A DNA stretch of 64,000 nucleotides from a bacterium (GTDB taxonomy: Bacteria > Krumholzibacteriota > Krumholzibacteriia > LZORAL124-64-63). The stretch covers positions 620,001 to 684,000 of the forward strand of contig JADJCK010000001.1 in NCBI GenBank assembly GCA_016703265.1, in the 5' to 3' direction. Of this stretch, positions 60,658 to 64,000 are shown in pieces. Numbering within the stretch: the first letter of the stretch is position 1; every line of letters begins with the position of its first letter. Both the position numbers and the translations under genes were made by a program. The notes beneath the pieces were generated by a model, which saw only the letters and a program-made list of their open reading frames with translations, ran no database searches and was not told the origin of the DNA.

Positions 60658-61593
60658 CTAGACGAACAACGCGCTGACCGTCTTCTCCAGGTGGATGCGC
60701 TCGATGGCGTCGGCCAGCAGGGCCGAGATGTCGAGCACGCGGATCTTCGCGCACTGGTCGAAGCGATCGAACGGAATCGTATTGCTGACAACGACTTCCC
60801 GGATCGGGGCTGCGCTCAGGCGTTCCAGCGCCCGTCCCGACAGCAGGGCATGCGTGCAGCAGGCGGTGATCGACAGCGCGCCCTGTTCATGGCAGACCCG
60901 CGCCGCGTCGGCCAGGGTACCGGCGGTGTCGATCATGTCGTCGAAGATGACGACTTCCTTGCCCTTGACGTCGCCGATGAAGTTCATCACGACGGCCTCG
61001 TTCGGGCGCGGGCGGCGCTTGTCGATGATCGCCAGGCTGGCGTCGAGCCGCTTGGCGAAGGCGCGCACCATCTTGATGGAGCCCACGTCCGGGGCCACGA
61101 CAGCAAGGTTGTCGCGCGTACGGTCGCGGAAGTAGTTCAGCCACACCGGCGCCGAGTAGATGTGGTCGACCGGGATGTTGAAGAAGCCCTGGATCTGTGG
61201 CGCGTGCAGGTCGATCGTCAGCACGCGGTTGGCCCCCGCGGTGGTGATCAGGTCGGCCATCAGCTTGGCGGCGATGGGCACGCGGGGCTGGTCCTTGCGG
61301 TCCTGGCGCGCGTAGCCGAAGTACGGGATCACGGCCGTCACGCGCCGGCACGAGGCGCGGCGCACCGCATCGATCAGCAGCAGCAGCTCCATGATGTTCT
61401 CGGCCGGCGGCATCGTCGGCTGCACGATGAAGACATCGGTGCCGCGGATGTTCTCGCCGATCTTGATCTGGATCTCGCCGTCCGAGAAGCGCCCCGCGTC
61501 GACCTGCAGCAGGTCGATGTTGAGGTTCGCGGCAATGAGCTCACCCAACGCGCGATGGGCGTTTCCCGTCATCACGACCAGATCGTTGCGCAT
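60658..61593 (-). CDS. prs: Ribose-phosphate pyrophosphokinase
   Basis: Makes PRPP from ribose-5-phosphate and ATP. The 311-aa product has FSDGEIQIKIGENIRG, YFGYARQDRKDQPRVPI, DLHAPQIQGFF and the PRPP loop EVVIFDDMIDTAGTLA. ATG 61593 has AGGAG 7 nt upstream. The gene lies between a predicted promoter after the tRNA-Gln terminator and rplY, and a tRNA occupies the position where glmU sits in Bacillus. Confidence 0.97.
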   Translation of the reverse strand: MRNDLVVMTGNAHRALGELIAANLNIDLLQVDAGRFSDGEIQIKIGENIRGTDVFIVQPTMPPAENIMELLLLIDAVRRASCRRVTAVIPYFGYARQDRKDQPRVPIAAKLMADLITTAGANRVLTIDLHAPQIQGFFNIPVDHIYSAPVWLNYFRDRTRDNLAVVAPDVGSIKMVRAFAKRLDASLAIIDKRRPRPNEAVVMNFIGDVKGKEVVIFDDMIDTAGTLADAARVCHEQGALSITACCTHALLSGRALERLSAAPIREVVVSNTIPFDRFDQCAKIRVLDISALLADAIERIHLEKTVSALFV

Positions 61594-61688
61594 CTTTCGA
61601 CTCCTGGCAGGCGGTGGCACGGGCGCGGGCGGAGGCGGTGCGGCGGCGCGTCGGCACAGGCCTCCGCGGGCCCATGCCGACCGGGCAG

Positions 61689-61717
61689 AAGCTACACGCC
61701 GGCGACGCGCCGGGCAA
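61689..61717 (-). promoter_or_regulatory. Possible prs promoter
   Basis: The minus strand has TTGCCC (61712-61717), a 17-nt spacer and TAGCTT (61689-61694), directly after the tRNA-Gln terminator. Both hexamers are imperfect, so the call is modest. Confidence 0.45.
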
Positions 61718-61743
61718 CGTGAAATCGGCTGGAACAAAGGGAA

Positions 61744-61762
61744 AGCCGCCTGGGCGGCGGCT
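61744..61762 (-). terminator. Intrinsic terminator after tRNA-Gln
   Basis: On the minus strand AGCCGCC and GGCGGCT arms with a GCCCA loop are followed by a T-rich run (TTTCCCTTTGTT). It lies 13 nt beyond the CCA end of the tRNA, ending the ispE-spoVG-tRNA transcript. Confidence 0.75.
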
Positions 61763-61775
61763 GGGCGGGAGCGGA

Positions 61776-61850
61776 TGGTTGGGGCGGGAGGATTCGAACC
61801 CCCGAATGCAAGGACCAAAACCTTGTGTCTTACCACTTGACGACGCCCCA
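61776..61850 (-). tRNA. tRNA-Gln (anticodon TTG), CCA encoded
   Basis: The 75-nt molecule on the minus strand has a 7-bp acceptor stem TGGGGCG/CGCCCCA, discriminator A and encoded CCA. The anticodon arm is CAAGG-TTTTGGT-CCTTG with TTG at 34-36. The T arm reads CGGGGGTTCGAATCCTCCCG with the standard TTCGAAT loop. It reads CAA, and through wobble CAG. It lies 44 nt after spoVG and before the terminator. Confidence 0.96.
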
Positions 61851-61894
61851 ACCGAGCTGCGGCCGGCACGCACCCCGGTCACAGGGTATGTGCG

Positions 61895-62242
61895 TCAATA
61901 CCTCCCGGCCATCGCCGAGCCGTGGTCGTCGTCATCGTCGTCGTAGTGCCCGCGCGCCGTGGGAGGCGGCAATTCGCCGCTTTCGACCCGCTGCATCTCG
62001 CGCCGGTACGCCGCGATGACCTGGTTCTCCATCCACTCGCGCGTGGCCATGTTGATCGGATGCGCGATGTCCTGGAACGTGCCGTCCTTGCGCTTGCGGC
62101 TGGGCATCGCAATGAACAGCCCCGAAGCGCCCTCGATGATCTTCAGGCCGCGGATGACGAAAGCGTTCTCAAGGGTGATGCTGGCGAATCCCTTCAGCTT
62201 GTTGTCGTCACGCAGGGTGATCCTGATTTCGGAAATATCCAA
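61895..62242 (-). CDS. spoVG: SpoVG-family RNA/DNA-binding regulator
   Basis: A 115-aa protein from TTG 62242, with GAGAGG 7 nt upstream. It has the SpoVG core DISEIRITLRDDNKLKGFAS, IIEGASGLFIAMPSRK and FQDIAHPINMATREW. SpoVG binds RNA and DNA in Bacillus, Listeria and Borrelia. The tail carries a run of six Asp (residues ~102-107). TTG as the start gives the canonical family N-terminus. It is followed by tRNA-Gln. Confidence 0.92.
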   Translation of the reverse strand: MDISEIRITLRDDNKLKGFASITLENAFVIRGLKIIEGASGLFIAMPSRKRKDGTFQDIAHPINMATREWMENQVIAAYRREMQRVESGELPPPTARGHYDDDDDDHGSAMAGRY

Positions 62243-62301
62243 GACAGTCCCTCTCCGTGGCAAGCCCAGGAACCCGGCCGCGGACCAACGGTCCGCGTGT
62301 C

Positions 62302-63255
62302 TCAATCTTCCATGATCTCGACGCCGCCGGGATGCGGCCCGACGACCCGAACGAACAGCCCCGCCTCTGCGTATCCCGCGGCGACCTGGGCGAGGTCGCG
62401 ATCCATCGGGAACACTCCGTAGACGGCTGACCCGCTGCCCGAGAGCATGGCGACGACTGCAGACTCGCGCAGTTCGAGCACCAGCCTCTGCAAGCCCGGC
62501 TGGCCGGGAAGGACGACATCCTCCAGCCGGTTGAATCCAGGCCACGTTTTCTGCGGAAAACGGGCCAGAATCGGCTTGATGACGGCGATGCTAGCTTTGG
62601 GGCTATGGACTGTCAATCCCAAATTCAGGTGCCCGTAGACGTCGGGCGTGCTCAAGTTCAAGGCTGGTTTGATGATAAGGAACCGGCAGGCGCGAACCGT
62701 CGGCAGCGGCGTCAGGATGGTCCCGATGCCGCGACCGAGCATGGTGCCGCCGCGCACGAAGAACGGGACATCGGCGCCCAGTTCGGCGCCCATCTTCTCG
62801 ATCTCGGCAGGATCGAGCCCGGTGCCGAACAGGCGGTCACAGGCCACGAGCACGGCTGCGGCATCGCTGCTGCCGCCGCCAAGGCCGGCCGCCGTCGGGA
62901 TCTCCTTGACGAGGGCCAGCCGCAGGCGACCGGAGACACGCTGCGCCTGGCAGAACAGGCGCGCTGCGCGCCAGCAGAGGTTGGTCTCGTCGGACGGCAC
63001 GCCGCGCACGGGGCCGTTGACTTCGATGGAGATCTCGGGCTCGCGGCCGAGCCACTGCTCGTCCAGGGTCACATCAACCGTGTCGAACAGCGCCACCGCC
63101 TGCAGGACGGTCTCGATCTCGTGGTAGCCGTCGTGGCGGCGGCGCAGCACCTCGAGGTGCAGGTTCACCTTGGCCGGCGCCCGCAGGCGCAGGCGCCTGC
63201 CGACGGGCTTGCGCCCATCCACGAATCCATCGCCTTTGCCGGCTTGCCGTTGCAT
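62302..63255 (-). CDS. ispE: 4-diphosphocytidyl-2-C-methyl-D-erythritol kinase
   Basis: GHMP kinase of the MEP isoprenoid pathway. The 317-aa product has the substrate motif APAKVNLHLEV, the ATP loop PTAAGLGGGSSDAAAV (about residues 118-133) and the C-terminal AMLSGSGSAVYGVF. The presence implies MEP-derived undecaprenyl phosphate, the carrier used by MraY and the glycan genes here. ATG 63255 was chosen because it gives a normal N-terminus. spoVG follows after 59 nt. Confidence 0.95.
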   Translation of the reverse strand: MQRQAGKGDGFVDGRKPVGRRLRLRAPAKVNLHLEVLRRRHDGYHEIETVLQAVALFDTVDVTLDEQWLGREPEISIEVNGPVRGVPSDETNLCWRAARLFCQAQRVSGRLRLALVKEIPTAAGLGGGSSDAAAVLVACDRLFGTGLDPAEIEKMGAELGADVPFFVRGGTMLGRGIGTILTPLPTVRACRFLIIKPALNLSTPDVYGHLNLGLTVHSPKASIAVIKPILARFPQKTWPGFNRLEDVVLPGQPGLQRLVLELRESAVVAMLSGSGSAVYGVFPMDRDLAQVAAGYAEAGLFVRVVGPHPGGVEIMED

Positions 63256-63281
63256 CGATCCGCCCCCGTCAGGGTTGGGTG

Positions 63282-64000
63282 TCACCCGCGGTCGGCCGCG
63301 GCCAGGTCGGCGTACAGCGCGCCCCACGGCCCGCCGGGTGGCGATCCCGCCGGCCGGTTGCCGCGCCCGGGCATCAGGCGGCCCAGGAATCCGGGGAACG
63401 CCGCGCGCGCAAAGGTGGGTTCAGGCAGGGCGAAGTCAAGATCCAGCAAGGCGGTATGGCCCACCAGGCGCATCTGTTCCGGCTCCACGACGCCCAGATC
63501 GCGCTCGGCGCACAGGCGCAGCCACGACACCTCACGGGGCCGGTAACCGGCCAGCCGCAGCGCGATCGCATCGACGGCGACGGGGTCGTCGCCGGCCAGG
63601 ACGACATGCCGCGCCAACGTGCGGCCGCCCGGACCGACATGCCACACGGTACCGTCGATCACCGCTCCCATGGCCGGGAACAATTCGCGCAGCACCGCCA
63701 CGGTCTCGGCCCTGACCTCTGCCCCGGGCACGCCGCGGCGCGACGGATGGCCGGCCAGGATCAGGCGCCCGAGCGTGGCGCAGGCGCCTTCCAGCCGCCA
63801 CGGCGAGACGAGATCGGCCGCCGCCAGCGCCAGCACCGGCTGGTGACGGAGGGCGAACGGCACCTTCGGCTCGGCGCCCGTCGCCTCCAGCGACGCCAGG
63901 CGGGCGCGCGACCGGAACGGGACCGGCTCGCCTCGCGCGGCGGCGGCATCCTTCCCCGGCGCCCCGCCGGCCAGGCCGCCCCAGGGAGCCGCCGTGGGCC
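63282..64000 (-). CDS. DUF362-family protein (N-terminus off the right edge)
   Basis: The frame is open to the window end. The C-terminal part contains PAMGAVIDGTVWHVGPGG, HVVLAGDDPVAVDAIALRL and VSWLRLCAERDLG, matching the DUF362 pattern (AGxDPVAvDa, then helix with ERDLG). DUF362 proteins often carry Fe-S clusters, but no cysteine cluster is visible in the part shown. Its role near ispE is unknown. Confidence 0.75.
   Translation of the reverse strand, partial: PTAAPWGGLAGGAPGKDAAAARGEPVPFRSRARLASLEATGAEPKVPFALRHQPVLALAAADLVSPWRLEGACATLGRLILAGHPSRRGVPGAEVRAETVAVLRELFPAMGAVIDGTVWHVGPGGRTLARHVVLAGDDPVAVDAIALRLAGYRPREVSWLRLCAERDLGVVEPEQMRLVGHTALLDLDFALPEPTFARAAFPGFLGRLMPGRGNRPAGSPPGGPWGALYADLAAADRG

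Noticed and set aside
1..64000. CRISPR arrays, insertion sequences, prophage or toxin-antitoxin pairs.
   Set aside because: No spaced direct repeats, transposase motifs, integrase genes or small paired ORFs with such signatures were found by eye.

Overview
The window is a GC-rich (roughly 70% by eye) bacterial chromosome segment that looks like a Gram-negative, envelope-rich, uncultivated-type lineage. The evidence is a meso-DAP type MurE, lipoprotein and SPOR/TonB proteins, an LpoA-like lipoprotein-regulator homologue, abundant GTG starts and a propeller protein with a FlgD/T9SS-like C-terminal domain. My best guess is an FCB-associated phylum (Krumholzibacteriota/Eisenbacteria-like), but this is inference only. 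Every gene but one is on the minus strand, so the window is read right to left. No phage, insertion sequence, CRISPR array or rRNA was seen.

Layout from low to high coordinate: 1-16148 is the division/cell-wall (dcw) cluster (ftsA edge, ftsQ, murC, murG, ftsW, murD, mraY, murF, murE, ftsI with PASTA domains, ftsL, rsmH, an unusual STAS protein, mraZ). 16149-16502 is its control region: a sigma70-like promoter, four 10-bp-spaced boxes fitting a diverged MraZ operator, a consensus DnaA box and a three-way-junction leader. 16503-37150 is an envelope-glycan region: flippase, FemAB/GNAT-like protein, sugar aminotransferase, secreted propeller, GT2 enzymes, YfhO and DUF2723 large membrane proteins, epimerase, LPG-synthase-like flippase, GT4 and a methyltransferase. 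37147-41862 is nusB plus an FMN-riboswitch riboflavin operon (ribD-ribE fusion, ribBA, ribH). 41894-51257 holds an unrecognised protein, ftsY, smc, a SPOR protein with a degenerate P-loop domain, and selA. 51530-52297 is the only plus-strand gene (TonB-like). 52278-58803 holds an LpoA-like protein, a parvulin lipoprotein, manC and the rplI-DUF2232-rpsR-rpsF ribosomal operon. 59033-64000 carries pth, rplY, prs, tRNA-Gln, spoVG, ispE and a DUF362 edge gene, an order resembling the Bacillus ispE-spoVG-glmU-prs-ctc-pth string.

The genes fit together as a growth/envelope island. Peptidoglycan precursor synthesis and septation are coupled by overlapping start/stop codons. They sit next to lipid-linked glycan assembly and to translation/secretion housekeeping (ftsY, S6/S18/L9, Pth, L25).

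Four conserved genes (mraZ, ftsI, smc, flippase) each carry a one-base frameshift at a 1-versus-2 base homopolymer, and the DUF2723 gene has an in-frame TAG. The pattern points to sequencing/consensus error rather than biology. Products are described as if repaired, with the break position stated.
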